Assembly (NCBI GenBank): GCA_902595715.1
Contig: CACJRI010000003.1
Span: 69,583-133,582, forward strand
Direction: 5' to 3'
DNA length: 64,000 nucleotides
DNA from: an uncultured SAR86 cluster bacterium
GTDB lineage: Bacteria > Pseudomonadota > Gammaproteobacteria > Magnimaribacterales > AG-339-G14
In this document: piece after piece, positions 19,770 through 29,724 of the stretch
Layout: every line of letters starts with the position of its first letter
Numbering within the stretch: the first letter of the stretch is position 1
Notes under the pieces: generated by a model
Database searches by the model: none
What the model was told of the DNA's origin: nothing
Seen by the model: the letters and a program-made list of their open reading frames with translations, nothing else
Program-made: the position numbers and the translations under genes

Positions 19770-20219
19770 TTATGCTGGTTCAAAGAAATAACTCAAGTAG
19801 GAGTTTCCTTCTTTATCTTTTCGTCCTAAGGCATCCTGATATGTCAATTTTACTTTCATACCAAAGTCTATTTTTTCTGGATCTGGTTCTATGTTGATTA
19901 GATTTCCTTTTACAGTTCCGCCGCCATCTAAGTCAACAATTGCAGATACATAAGGGACGTCTATCCCAGGAAAAGACCTGTAGACGACTGAAAAGGAATG
20001 TAAAACTCCTGTTTCTTGTAGCTTAACAGCTGACATTTTATCTCTAGCAAAACATTTCGAGCAAACTGACCTCTCTCCTAGAAAAACCGCTCCACAATTT
20101 CCACATTTATGACCTTCCAGATAAGGATTTCCATCATCTGGAATTTTTAAATAACCTACAGCTGGTAAACTTTTTTCTGACACTTGTTCATCTCCCTTTT
20201 TAAAAGTACATTGAACCAA
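19770..20219 (-). CDS. Zn-ribbon/OB-fold (DUF35) acyl-CoA-associated protein, thiolase partner
   Basis: CGNCGAVF...CSKCFA Zn ribbon; [15 protein letters not shown]. Confidence 0.85.
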   Translation of the reverse strand: MVQCTFKKGDEQVSEKSLPAVGYLKIPDDGNPYLEGHKCGNCGAVFLGERSVCSKCFARDKMSAVKLQETGVLHSFSVVYRSFPGIDVPYVSAIVDLDGGGTVKGNLINIEPDPEKIDFGMKVKLTYQDALGRKDKEGNSYLSYFFEPA

Positions 20220-20248
20220 AAAAAAATAGAAATTTAAACACTTATATT

Positions 20249-20980
20249 ATGAGTATTTGGGGTGGAATAACCGGCGGCCTAGTTGGATTTGTTGTTTTGG
20301 GACCAATTGGAGCTTTGGTAGGAAGTGTCATTGGTTCAAATATATCGTCTAGATCAAAAAGAACAAGGCCTAATAACCTTGATCAACAAGTTGCCTTTTT
20401 TGCTGCTTTGTTTGCATGCCTTGCAAAAATAGCAAAAGCTGATGGAAGAGTTGATGAAGCTGAGATAAAAAAAATAGAAGAAATTATTTCTAGCAAATTA
20501 AACCTGAATAAAGAACATAGAAATTTTGCAATTAATATATTTCAAAAGGCAAAAGACGATAACGTAGATTTTGAAGCTTATGCATCAAACCTTTATCAGG
20601 TTCTCTCTTCTAGTCCAAATTCACTATTGGTTTTTTATGAGATGCTTTTTGAACTTGCTCTCGCTGATGGCATTTTGCATCCTAACGAAGACGCACTTCT
20701 AAAAAAAATTCCAAGAATTTTTAGGTTTGATGAAAAAGTTTATAAATCTCTATATGAAAAATTTGTAGAAAAAACTAATGATTACTTCAAAACTTTAGGA
20801 GTAGACGAAAATGCTTCCTTCAGTGAAATAAAAAAAGCTTATTTAAAAAAAAGAAAAGAGTTTCATCCAGATACTCTTATTGGCAAAGGACTTCCAGAAG
20901 AGTTTATTGAAAAAGCCAAAGAAAAATTTATTGAAATTCAAGAAGCTTACGAAGAGTTAGAAAAAAGATATCAAAAATGA
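20249..20980 (+). CDS. djlA: DjlA-like co-chaperone: glycine-rich TM, TerB-like domain, C-terminal J domain
   Basis: N-term [73 protein letters not shown]. Confidence 0.8.
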   Translation: MSIWGGITGGLVGFVVLGPIGALVGSVIGSNISSRSKRTRPNNLDQQVAFFAALFACLAKIAKADGRVDEAEIKKIEEIISSKLNLNKEHRNFAINIFQKAKDDNVDFEAYASNLYQVLSSSPNSLLVFYEMLFELALADGILHPNEDALLKKIPRIFRFDEKVYKSLYEKFVEKTNDYFKTLGVDENASFSEIKKAYLKKRKEFHPDTLIGKGLPEEFIEKAKEKFIEIQEAYEELEKRYQK

Positions 20981-20992
20981 TAATTTAGCTTT

Positions 20993-21481
20993 ATGAACTT
21001 AATTAAGAATTTTCTTTTTAAAATTGACGACCTTCTAAAAAGTCTTGGCTTTCTGGATTTTGCAATTTTATTCATAATTAGAATTTATCTTTTCTTTATT
21101 TTTTGGGGTGCAGGTACTTCATCCAATAAACTTTCTTGGAATGACGGTGTGCCAAGCGTAAACCCAAGATTTGCAGAATTCTTAGGTCCTGGAGGGTCTG
21201 ATAATCTAAACTTTATCTTTCCAACTTTTTTTGCATGGCTTGTAATAATTGCAGAAGCTGGAGGAGCAGTTCTTTTATTATTAGGCCTATTTACCAGATG
21301 GGCTAGTGTTCCCATTATCTTTGCTATGTTTGTTGCTGCTTATTTTCATTTTCCAAATGGATGGAATGCAGATGCAGGCGGATATGAAATGGCAGCAACC
21401 TATATCGTGATTCTTGCTGTACCTCTGATTTATGGAGGAGGTAATTATCTTTCTTTGGATTATTGGGTAAGAAGAAAATAA
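20993..21481 (+). CDS. DoxX family membrane protein
   Basis: RIYLFFIFWGAGTSS...AEAGGAVLLLLGLFTRWASVPI. Confidence 0.8.
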   Translation: MNLIKNFLFKIDDLLKSLGFLDFAILFIIRIYLFFIFWGAGTSSNKLSWNDGVPSVNPRFAEFLGPGGSDNLNFIFPTFFAWLVIIAEAGGAVLLLLGLFTRWASVPIIFAMFVAAYFHFPNGWNADAGGYEMAATYIVILAVPLIYGGGNYLSLDYWVRRK

Positions 21482-22081
21482 GTGATTGAGAAAGGAAAAA
21501 TTTCTCAAGAACCATTCATAGGGATATTAAAAAATCTTGAGGAAGCCGAGTCTGCAAATCTTGTTGATTGGAATGCCATGAATATTGCGTCTGTCGGGCA
21601 AATGAACCAACCCAGCTCTAGGATGGTTCTTTTAAAAAAAATCTCTGATGATGGGTTAGTGTTTTATACAAATTACAATAGCCGCAAAGGAAAAGAGATT
21701 GAACTGAATCCCAAAGTAGCAGTCAATTTTTGGTGGAGAGAATTAAAAAAACAAATCAGAGTAGAAGGATTTATCAAAAAAGCATCAGAAAAAGATTCTG
21801 ATGATTACTTTAATTCCAGACCTCTTAAATCAAGAGTATCCGCAATCATTTCTAATCAAAGCTCAACAATTTCTTCATATGAAGATTTAACAAATCAAAT
21901 AGATAATTACCTTGAGCAAAATGACGAACATTCAATAAAAAGACCTGATCATTGCGGTTTATACATTGTAATTCCAAATGCGGTTGAGTTTTGGCAAGAG
22001 CGAGATAACAGAACCCACGAAAGACTAAAGTACTTTCTTTCAGATAATAAAAAGTGGAGTAGTCATCTTTTATCACCTTGA
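21482..22081 (+). CDS. pdxH: Pyridoxamine 5'-phosphate oxidase
   Basis: SSRMVLLKKISDDGLVFYTNYNSRKGKEI..., VEFWQERDNRTHERL; GTG start. Confidence 0.93.
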   Translation: MIEKGKISQEPFIGILKNLEEAESANLVDWNAMNIASVGQMNQPSSRMVLLKKISDDGLVFYTNYNSRKGKEIELNPKVAVNFWWRELKKQIRVEGFIKKASEKDSDDYFNSRPLKSRVSAIISNQSSTISSYEDLTNQIDNYLEQNDEHSIKRPDHCGLYIVIPNAVEFWQERDNRTHERLKYFLSDNKKWSSHLLSP

Positions 22082-22128
22082 TATTTTGTTTATAATCACC
22101 ACGAAGGCCCCTCGTATAGGTCACATTT

Positions 22129-24057
22129 ATGGTCACAATCACACTCCCAGATAATTCTAAAAAAACTTTTGATGCACCTATTTCAATTGAAGACGTTGCT
22201 GCAGACATAGGCAAAGGTCTTCTTAAAGCAACTGTTGCTGGAAAAGTGGATGGTATTTTGAAAGATGGCTCGGATCTTTTAGAAAAAGATTGTTCTTTAG
22301 AAATCATAAGGAATTCTGATGATGAAGGCTTGGAAATCATCAGGCATTCATGTGCTCATTTATTTGGCCATGCTCTAAAACAAATTTATCCAGAAGCAAA
22401 GATGGCGATAGGCCCAGTTATTGAGGATGGTTTCTATTACGATATTGATTTTGAAAAAAAAATAAATGAAGAGGATTTACTTAAGATAGAAGAAAGAATG
22501 AAAGAACTTGCCTCAAAAGAGTACAAAGTTATAAAAAAAATTGTATCCAGAAAAGAAGCGCAAAAAGTTTTTAAAGATAGAAATGAAGAATACAAGCTCA
22601 AAATAATTGATGATATTCCCGAAGACGAAATTATCGCTCTTTACTTTCATGAAGAATACATTGATATGTGCAAGGGTCCTCATGTGACTTCAATGAGGCA
22701 TTTGAAAAGTTTTAAATTGTTAAACGTTTCTGGTGCATATTGGAGAGGGGACTCAAAAGGAAAAATGCTCCAAAGAATATATGGCACTGCATGGAATACA
22801 GATAGGGAGTTAAAACAATATCTTTCAAATTTGGAAGAAGCGTCTAAAAGAGACCATAGAAAATTAGGTCAAAAATATGACTTATTTCATTTTCAAGAAG
22901 AAGCCCCAGGAATGGTTTTCTGGCATCCAAAAGGCTGGACTATTTTTAGGATATTAGAGGACTACATTAGAGAGAAACTCAGAATTTCAGGATATGAAGA
23001 AATAAAAACCCCCGAAGTTGTTGATCGAAAACTTTGGGAAAGATCCGGTCATTGGGATAAATACCGGGAAAATATGTACATAACTGAAATTGATGAAGAG
23101 CATGCTAATGAAAAAAGAGTAAATGCCTTAAAGCCAATGAGTTGTCCTTGTCATGTTCAAGTTTACAATCAAGGTTTAAAGTCCTATAGAGATTTACCTA
23201 TTAGATATTCAGAATTTGGTTCTTGTCATAGATATGAACCATCAGGTACTTTGCATGGTTTGATGAGAGTGAGACAAATGACTCAGGATGACGGACACAT
23301 CTTTTGTTCTGAAGATCAAATTGAAGATGAGGCTGGATCTTTTATAAACATCCTTTCAGAAATATATAGGGAATTAGGTTTTGATAAGCTAGATATAAAG
23401 TTGTCAACCAGGCCCGAGCAACGGGTCGGAACCGATGCAATCTGGGATAAAGCTGAAAAAGCTCTGGAGGCTGCTATAAATAAGCAAGGCATTTCTTATG
23501 AAATCGCAGAAGGAGATGGAGCTTTTTATGGTCCAAAAATAGATTTTGTCCTTACCGATTCTTTAAATAGGGAGTGGCAGTGTGGCACACTGCAAGCAGA
23601 TTTTAATATGCCGGAGAGATTGGATGCATCTTATGTTGGAACAGATGGTGAGAGACACGTTCCGGTAATGTTACATCGAGCTTTTTTGGGTTCTTTTGAA
23701 AGATTCATAGGCATACTGATTGAGCAATATGCCGGAGAGTTTCCTCTTTGGTTAGCACCAATTCAGGCTGTTGCAATTAATATATCGGAAAAACATGCTG
23801 AAAAAACCGAAGAAATCACAGATATTCTCAAAAATAAAGGATTTAGAGTGAATTCAGACTTGAGGAATGAGAAAATCGCTTATAAAATCCGCCACCACTC
23901 TATGCAAAAAGTTCCTTTCATCATAGTTTTGGGAGATAAGGAAATAGAATCATCTACATTGGCAATTAGAGACAGAAAGGGTTCTGATTTAGGTTCAATG
24001 TCGATAGATGCATTTAGTGACATTTTAATTAAAAAAATTGAATCTAAGGAGGTTTGA
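22129..24057 (+). CDS. thrS: Threonyl-tRNA synthetase
   Basis: N-terminal [24 protein letters not shown], full-length 642 aa. Confidence 0.98.
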   Translation: MVTITLPDNSKKTFDAPISIEDVAADIGKGLLKATVAGKVDGILKDGSDLLEKDCSLEIIRNSDDEGLEIIRHSCAHLFGHALKQIYPEAKMAIGPVIEDGFYYDIDFEKKINEEDLLKIEERMKELASKEYKVIKKIVSRKEAQKVFKDRNEEYKLKIIDDIPEDEIIALYFHEEYIDMCKGPHVTSMRHLKSFKLLNVSGAYWRGDSKGKMLQRIYGTAWNTDRELKQYLSNLEEASKRDHRKLGQKYDLFHFQEEAPGMVFWHPKGWTIFRILEDYIREKLRISGYEEIKTPEVVDRKLWERSGHWDKYRENMYITEIDEEHANEKRVNALKPMSCPCHVQVYNQGLKSYRDLPIRYSEFGSCHRYEPSGTLHGLMRVRQMTQDDGHIFCSEDQIEDEAGSFINILSEIYRELGFDKLDIKLSTRPEQRVGTDAIWDKAEKALEAAINKQGISYEIAEGDGAFYGPKIDFVLTDSLNREWQCGTLQADFNMPERLDASYVGTDGERHVPVMLHRAFLGSFERFIGILIEQYAGEFPLWLAPIQAVAINISEKHAEKTEEITDILKNKGFRVNSDLRNEKIAYKIRHHSMQKVPFIIVLGDKEIESSTLAIRDRKGSDLGSMSIDAFSDILIKKIESKEV

Positions 24058-24098
24058 TTGGTACATAAAAGATTTTTTTCTTTTTTAGCTAAGTAGAT

Positions 24099-24638
24099 AT
24101 GGCTTTAGCAAAAAGAAATTATAAAAAAGAAAATAAACAACCTATAAATAAGTTTATTAAAGCAGATAAAGTAAGGCTAATTTCAAGTTCTGGAGAGCAA
24201 TTGGGTATTAAAAGTATAGATGATGCCTTAAGTATTGCTTCCAAAGAAAATTTGGATTTAGTTCAACTTAATGATGATAAAGATACACCTGTCTGCAAAC
24301 TTATGAATTATGGCAAACATTTATTTGATAAGAAAAAACAAAAGTCTGCATCCAAGAAAAAACAAAAGAAAACTCAGATTAAAGAAGTCAAATTTAGACC
24401 TGGAACGGAAGAGAATGATTACCAAATTAAACTTAAAAAAATCATTAAATTTTTAGACGAAGGAGATAAAGCAAAAATAACTATGAGATTTAGAGGAAGA
24501 GAAATGGCTCATCAAAACATTGGTTTTGATCTTCTCAAAAGAGTAGAAGAAGATCTTATTGGCCGAGGTTCTGTAGAACAAGCACCTTTATCTGAAGGAA
24601 GACAATTAGTTATGTTATTATCCCCCTCCAAAAAGTAA
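24099..24638 (+). CDS. infC: Translation initiation factor IF-3
   Basis: VRLISSSGEQLGIKSIDDAL, VKFRPGTEENDYQIKLKKIIKFLDEGDKAKITMRFRGREMAHQ; ATG start. Confidence 0.97.
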   Translation: MALAKRNYKKENKQPINKFIKADKVRLISSSGEQLGIKSIDDALSIASKENLDLVQLNDDKDTPVCKLMNYGKHLFDKKKQKSASKKKQKKTQIKEVKFRPGTEENDYQIKLKKIIKFLDEGDKAKITMRFRGREMAHQNIGFDLLKRVEEDLIGRGSVEQAPLSEGRQLVMLLSPSKK

Positions 24639-24647
24639 TTAGAAGTC

Positions 24648-24845
24648 ATGCCTAAGATAAAAGTTCACAGTGGTGCAGCAAAACGGTTTAAAAAAACTGG
24701 ATCAGGTCTCAAAAGAAAACAAGCCAATAAAAGACACATTCTTACAAAAATGTCGACAAAATCTAAAAGACAACTAAGAGGCACCACTTCACTAGCAGAT
24801 GGCGATGAAAAATTAGTAAAAAGAATGTTTAGGGAGAGATCATAA
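24648..24845 (+). CDS. rpmI: 50S ribosomal protein L35
   Basis: [38 protein letters not shown]. Confidence 0.97.
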   Translation: MPKIKVHSGAAKRFKKTGSGLKRKQANKRHILTKMSTKSKRQLRGTTSLADGDEKLVKRMFRERS

Positions 24846-25201
24846 TGGCTAGAGTCAAAAGAGGAGTTGAATCTCGAAGAAAGCATAAAAAAGTTCTAAA
24901 ACTAGCTAAAGGTTATAGGGGAGCTAGAAGTAGAACGTTCAAGGTTGCCAAACAAGCAGTTACAAGAGCTGGTCAATATGCATACCGAGACAGAAGAGTT
25001 AAAAAAAGAGATTTCAGATCCTTATGGATTATTAGAATCAATGCTGCGGTTAGAGAAAACGGTTTAACTTATAGTAAGTTCATGTCCGCTCTTAAAAAAA
25101 TGAATATAGATTTAGACAGGCGTGTCCTTGCTGAATTGGCTGCTGAAGATAGCGAAGCTTTTTCTAATTTAGTATCTCTTGCAAAGGAAAATGCAGCATA
25201 A
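24845..25201 (+). CDS. rplT: 50S ribosomal protein L20
   Basis: [39 protein letters not shown]. Confidence 0.98.
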   Translation: MARVKRGVESRRKHKKVLKLAKGYRGARSRTFKVAKQAVTRAGQYAYRDRRVKKRDFRSLWIIRINAAVRENGLTYSKFMSALKKMNIDLDRRVLAELAAEDSEAFSNLVSLAKENAA

Positions 25202-25207
25202 TGAAGC

Positions 25208-26185
25208 ATGGATTTAGATGCTTTAAAAGCAAATCTTAAAAAAGATTTTCAAAAAATAGTTTCTCAAGCAGAGTTAAATCAGCTTAAAGTTAAATACCTT
25301 GGAAAAAAAGGGCAGATTACTGAGTTTTCAAAAAATATAAAAAATTTACCTCCAAAAGATAGACCAACATTTGGCAAGAAAATCGGTGAATTGAGAACTC
25401 TTTATGAGAATTTTGTTCTTTCCTCTCAAGAAAGAATTGAGTTAGAGGTTATTAATGAATCTCTCAAAAAAGATCGAATTGACATAACCCTTCCAGGTTC
25501 ATTTAAATCGCAAGGCAAACTTCACCCCTTAACTATTACTACCAAAAAGATAGCAGATTTCTTTTCTTCTAAAGGATATTTGATTGAGGATGGTCCAGAA
25601 ATTGAGAGTGATTATTATAATTTTGATGCTCTGAATATTCCTAAAGATCATCCTGCTAGAGACATGCACGACACCTTTTACTTAGAAAATGGAAATCTAT
25701 TGAGAACACATACTTCTCCTGTTCAGATTAGGTCTATTGAAAAGAGAGGTGCGCCCTTAAAGATTATTTGTCCAGGGAAAGTATATCGAAGTGACGCAGA
25801 CAAAACTCATACGCCAATGTTTCATCAAATAGAAGGATTGGTAATAAGTGAGAATGTTAATTTTGGTCATCTCAAAAATGAAATAATGACTTTCATAGAC
25901 TTCTTTTTTGGACCAGATACCAAAGTAAGGTTTAGACCCTCTTATTTTCCTTTCACAGAACCATCCGCAGAAGTGGATATTATGGATAAAAAATCTAAAA
26001 ATTGGTTAGAAATCATGGGTTGTGGCTTAGTACACCCTAACGTAATTGATATGGCAGGATTGGATTCAAAAAAATTCTCTGGCTTTGCCTTTGGCATGGG
26101 GATTGAAAGAATGGCTAAGCTTTTATATGAAATAGAAGATATGAGATCTTTGTTTTCAAATGACATAAAATTTCTATCTCAATAG
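25208..26185 (+). CDS. pheS: Phenylalanyl-tRNA synthetase alpha subunit
   Basis: HPLTITTKKIADFFSSKGY, DTFYLENGNLLRTHTSPVQIRS, GFAFGMGIERMAKLLY. Confidence 0.98.
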   Translation: MDLDALKANLKKDFQKIVSQAELNQLKVKYLGKKGQITEFSKNIKNLPPKDRPTFGKKIGELRTLYENFVLSSQERIELEVINESLKKDRIDITLPGSFKSQGKLHPLTITTKKIADFFSSKGYLIEDGPEIESDYYNFDALNIPKDHPARDMHDTFYLENGNLLRTHTSPVQIRSIEKRGAPLKIICPGKVYRSDADKTHTPMFHQIEGLVISENVNFGHLKNEIMTFIDFFFGPDTKVRFRPSYFPFTEPSAEVDIMDKKSKNWLEIMGCGLVHPNVIDMAGLDSKKFSGFAFGMGIERMAKLLYEIEDMRSLFSNDIKFLSQ

Positions 26186-26187
26186 CT

Positions 26188-28206
26188 ATGAAAATTTTGT
26201 ACTCAAGAATTACTAAAGCTATTAATGCTAAACCTAAAATTGAAAGTCTTTGCGACGATTTAACATTAATTGGTATAGAAGTTGATGAAATAAAATCTTT
26301 TCAAGGAGACAAGATCATTGATTTTGATTTAACTCCTAACAGAGGAGATTGTTTTTCCACAAAAGGTCTAGCAAGAGACTATTGCGCATTTAAAGGTAAG
26401 AAATTTTCATCAGTAAAAAAAGTTTCCTTTAAAGGTGAGGCTAAATTCACCAAAAAAATTAAATTATCAGCCAGAGAAGCTTGTTCGGCATATTCAGCAG
26501 TTTCTATTTCCAATTTAAAATTAAAAAAGAAGTTTCCGGAGAATATAAAAAAGAGTTTAAAAGCGGCTGGCATTCAATCTATCCATCCTCTGGTAGACAT
26601 TGTAAATTTTGTAATGCTAGAAAGCGGTCAGCCAATGCATGTTTTTGACCAAGACAAAATTGAAGGAGATATCGAAGTAAGATTTGCTAAATCAAAAGAA
26701 CAAATAAAAATTTTAGGTGAAAAAAACCTTAAACTTACAAAAGATTGTCTTGTTATATCAGATAAAAAAGAACCAATAGCTTTTGCAGGAATCTCAGGAG
26801 GCCTCAATCACTCTGTCTCAAAAAAAACAAAAAACTTCATAATTGAATCTGCTTTTTTTGATCCCAGTGTTATTAAAGGCAAGGCCAGAAGATATGGATT
26901 TCAGACTGATGCTTCACAAAGATTTGAAAGAGGGGTTGATTTTAATCTCCATGAAATTGCCTTAAAGGAAGCGCTTCTGATTATCCAAGAAATTTATCAA
27001 GCAGACATTTCTCAGATAGAAACAACTAAGAATAAGTACTTTCCTAAGAAAAAACTCATAAGTATTTCTTCAGCAGATGTGAATCAGAAACTGGGTACTA
27101 ACCTCAATGAAAATACAATTAAATCAATTCTAAACAGACTCGAAATTAAATTAATCAAAAGAAATAAGTTCAATTTAACCTTTGAAGTACCTAGCCATCG
27201 CTTTGATTTGTCAATAAAAGAAGATTTAATTGAAGAAGTTGCAAGAATAGTTGGTTATGACAACTTACCTCAAATTAAAAGCAATCAAGTTTCCCAACAT
27301 TATGAAAAATCTAAATATGATTTTGTAAATGAAATGAAAATTTTCATGATAAATAAAGGTTTTAATGAAGTCATCAACTACTCTTTTCTTGATAAGCAGT
27401 CTTTAGAGAATTTAGGTATAGAAGAAAAAAGTATTTCTATAAAGAATCCTCTAAATAACTCTTTAAGTACTTTAAGAACCTCTCTACTCCCAAGCTTGGC
27501 TGCAAATTTAGAATTTAATATCAATAGAGGACAAAATTTCTTAAATATTTTTGAAATAGGTAAATCTTTTTCAAATACTAGCTCCAAGGAAGCTTTAAAT
27601 CTTGCTGGATTAATTTACGACGACGAAAAGTTTAAAAATTGGAATACTAATCAAAATTATGATTTTTTCTTCTTAAAAGGTTTATTGGAAGACTTTTTTG
27701 AGGAATTCAGAATAGAGAAGGTATCTTGGAAAAGATCTAAAAACGTTTTATTACATCCTTTTGCGTCTGCAGATATCCATCTAAATAGAAAGCTTATCGG
27801 TTCTGTTGGGAGCATAAATCCTAGCTTTTTGAAGTCATTAGGACTAAACAAAGCTTTCTTTTATTTTGAAATAAATATTGAATCTCTTCCCAGAAATGAT
27901 TTAGAAAAATTAAAAGCACCTTCAATTTATCCTATATCGCAAAGAGATTTCTCCTTTGAAATAGATAAAGATATTTCATATGAGCAAGTAACAGAGTGCA
28001 TTTGTAATTCATCAAAAAATTTTTTAATAAGTTCAAGAATTTTTGATATCTATGATGGGCAAAATATTTCCGATGGGAAAAAAAGTATTGCCTTCAGACT
28101 TTCTTGGGGCTCAGATAAAAAAACTCTATCTGAAGAGGATATCAGTAAAGAAGCTAATCTAATTATTTCTGGCATGCAGAAAAAACTTAATGCAATTTTG
28201 AGATAA
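26188..28206 (+). CDS. pheT: Phenylalanyl-tRNA synthetase beta subunit lacking the N-terminal tRNA-binding (EMAPII-like OB) domain
   Basis: 672 aa; GIEVDEIKSFQGDKIIDFDLTPNRGDCFS joins directly, with no intervening OB domain; B3/B4, B5 and FDX-ACB regions present. Confidence 0.95.
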   Translation: MKILYSRITKAINAKPKIESLCDDLTLIGIEVDEIKSFQGDKIIDFDLTPNRGDCFSTKGLARDYCAFKGKKFSSVKKVSFKGEAKFTKKIKLSAREACSAYSAVSISNLKLKKKFPENIKKSLKAAGIQSIHPLVDIVNFVMLESGQPMHVFDQDKIEGDIEVRFAKSKEQIKILGEKNLKLTKDCLVISDKKEPIAFAGISGGLNHSVSKKTKNFIIESAFFDPSVIKGKARRYGFQTDASQRFERGVDFNLHEIALKEALLIIQEIYQADISQIETTKNKYFPKKKLISISSADVNQKLGTNLNENTIKSILNRLEIKLIKRNKFNLTFEVPSHRFDLSIKEDLIEEVARIVGYDNLPQIKSNQVSQHYEKSKYDFVNEMKIFMINKGFNEVINYSFLDKQSLENLGIEEKSISIKNPLNNSLSTLRTSLLPSLAANLEFNINRGQNFLNIFEIGKSFSNTSSKEALNLAGLIYDDEKFKNWNTNQNYDFFFLKGLLEDFFEEFRIEKVSWKRSKNVLLHPFASADIHLNRKLIGSVGSINPSFLKSLGLNKAFFYFEINIESLPRNDLEKLKAPSIYPISQRDFSFEIDKDISYEQVTECICNSSKNFLISSRIFDIYDGQNISDGKKSIAFRLSWGSDKKTLSEEDISKEANLIISGMQKKLNAILR

Positions 28207-28482
28207 ATGACTCTTACGAAAGCAAATATTGTGAATTTATTGAAAGAGCAGCTCGGTCTTCCAAAAAAAGATTGCCTAAAAATAGTTAATGCTTATTTTG
28301 AAGAAATCAGCAAAGGATTAGAAAAAGGTGAGGAAATAAAGATTCCAAAACTTGGAAACTTTGTTGTCAAACATAAAAAAAGTAGGCCGGGAAGAAACCC
28401 TAAAACAGGAGAGCCCCATAAAATTTCTGACAGAAATGTTGTTTCTTTTAAAGCATCAAAAAAACTTAGAGAGTCTTTGTAA
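28207..28482 (+). CDS. ihfA: Integration host factor alpha subunit
   Basis: MTLTKANIVNLLKEQLGLPKKD...GRNPKTGEPHKISDRNVVSFKASKKL. Confidence 0.95.
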   Translation: MTLTKANIVNLLKEQLGLPKKDCLKIVNAYFEEISKGLEKGEEIKIPKLGNFVVKHKKSRPGRNPKTGEPHKISDRNVVSFKASKKLRESL

Positions 28483-28484
28483 AA

Positions 28485-28811
28485 TTGGAAATAGATTTAT
28501 CAAGCTTACCTGATCAAAAGTACTTTACGATGGGGGAGGCAAGTGAGATTTTAGCTGTGAAAGACCATGTCTTAAGGTATTGGGAGAAGTCATTTAAAAA
28601 ATATTTTTCGGTTAAAAGAATTTCCAATAGAAGAATGTTTCAAAAAGGAGACTTGATTACCTTCTTAAAAATAAAAGAACTCTCAGAGAGAGGTCTAAAT
28701 GTTAAAGCAATTAAAAAAATCTTAGCAGAAGGGGAACTTTCTTTGGAGTTAGATGTAGAAATAATAGAATCTCTCAGAGATATTTTAAAAATATTAAAAA
28801 ACGGGGTGTAG
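28485..28811 (+). CDS. MerR-family transcriptional regulator
   Basis: [25 protein letters not shown]; downstream of ihfA as in other gammaproteobacteria; TTG start. Confidence 0.85.
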   Translation: MEIDLSSLPDQKYFTMGEASEILAVKDHVLRYWEKSFKKYFSVKRISNRRMFQKGDLITFLKIKELSERGLNVKAIKKILAEGELSLELDVEIIESLRDILKILKNGV

Positions 28812-28878
28812 CGCAGCCTGGTAGCGCACTTGACTGGGGGTCAAGTGGTCGTGGGTTCAAATCCCGCCACCCCGACCA
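28802..28878 (+). tRNA. tRNA-Pro (anticodon GGG), CCA encoded
   Basis: CGGGGTG/CACCCCG acceptor, loop CTGGGGG, GGTTCAAATCC T-arm, ACCA end. Confidence 0.95.
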
Positions 28879-28968
28879 AGTTTTATACTTGCATAAGCTG
28901 AATAAAATTTAGATTTTTGTCTCCTTTTATGCTTTTATTTAAATAAATATAATTTTTATGGAGAGAAA

Positions 28969-29679
28969 ATGAAGAAAATATTTTTATTATTATCCATCGC
29001 TATTTCCTTTGTAATCAGCGCACAAGCTAAAAATGGCGGAACTACAGATGGAGCATTTACTACACTGATGCTTTCAGCTACTGATGTAGAAAGGTATGTA
29101 GAAACCTTGAAATCTAATACTGCGGCGTTCAAAGCTACTGGAGCTACCGATGCAGGTGTTTGCATAACTAGATCAGGTAATGAATATGATGGTCAGATGA
29201 TGGTTTGGAGTGCATTTTCAAGCATACAAGCAGCTTTAGAAGGTTCTCTAAAATATGACCCTCAACAAGCTCCTTCCTCCTTCGCAAGACTTAGAGATGC
29301 AAAGTATGGAGTTACATGGAAGCCTCTCAAGCCGTTCAGGTTAGATCCCGGATATGAGAGAGTTCAACGTGTTGTAATATCTGGAAATAAACTTCAAGAG
29401 TTCATAACTGCAATGACTGCATTTGAGGAAGCTGTAATTGATGCTGGCAATGATTTCTTCGTAGGTGTTTTCGTTCCTTTGGGAGGCGGTACTCACGAAG
29501 CAAAAACATTGATGGTAAGGGCAATTACTCCGGATGCTGCATCACATGGGAAAATTTTTGATGATTATTTTGATGGAAATGCGCCTTGGGCATCTGAGTG
29601 GGCAGCACTTCAAGCTGTTGGATATGAAGTAATATCTGATAACTTTGAGGAATGCGAACAAACTTACTCTGCTAATTAA
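28969..29679 (+). CDS. Secreted protein of unknown function (signal peptide)
   Basis: MKKIFLLLSIAISFVISAQA signal sequence; GGAGAG RBS upstream; no recognised family. Confidence 0.6.
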   Translation: MKKIFLLLSIAISFVISAQAKNGGTTDGAFTTLMLSATDVERYVETLKSNTAAFKATGATDAGVCITRSGNEYDGQMMVWSAFSSIQAALEGSLKYDPQQAPSSFARLRDAKYGVTWKPLKPFRLDPGYERVQRVVISGNKLQEFITAMTAFEEAVIDAGNDFFVGVFVPLGGGTHEAKTLMVRAITPDAASHGKIFDDYFDGNAPWASEWAALQAVGYEVISDNFEECEQTYSAN

Positions 29680-29682
29680 TAA

Positions 29683-29705
29683 AAAGGGAGTCAAAGACTC
29701 CCTTT
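29683..29705. terminator. Perfect 10-bp hairpin, likely (bi)directional terminator
   Basis: AAAGGGAGTC-AAA-GACTCCCTTT immediately after stop of 28969-29679. Confidence 0.6.
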
Positions 29706-29724
29706 AATAAAAAAAGAAGTAATT

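Noticed and set aside
22091-22096. TATAAT upstream of thrS as a promoter / leader riboregulator
   Set aside because: No matching -35 or stable leader structure is visible; such hexamers are common by chance at this AT content.
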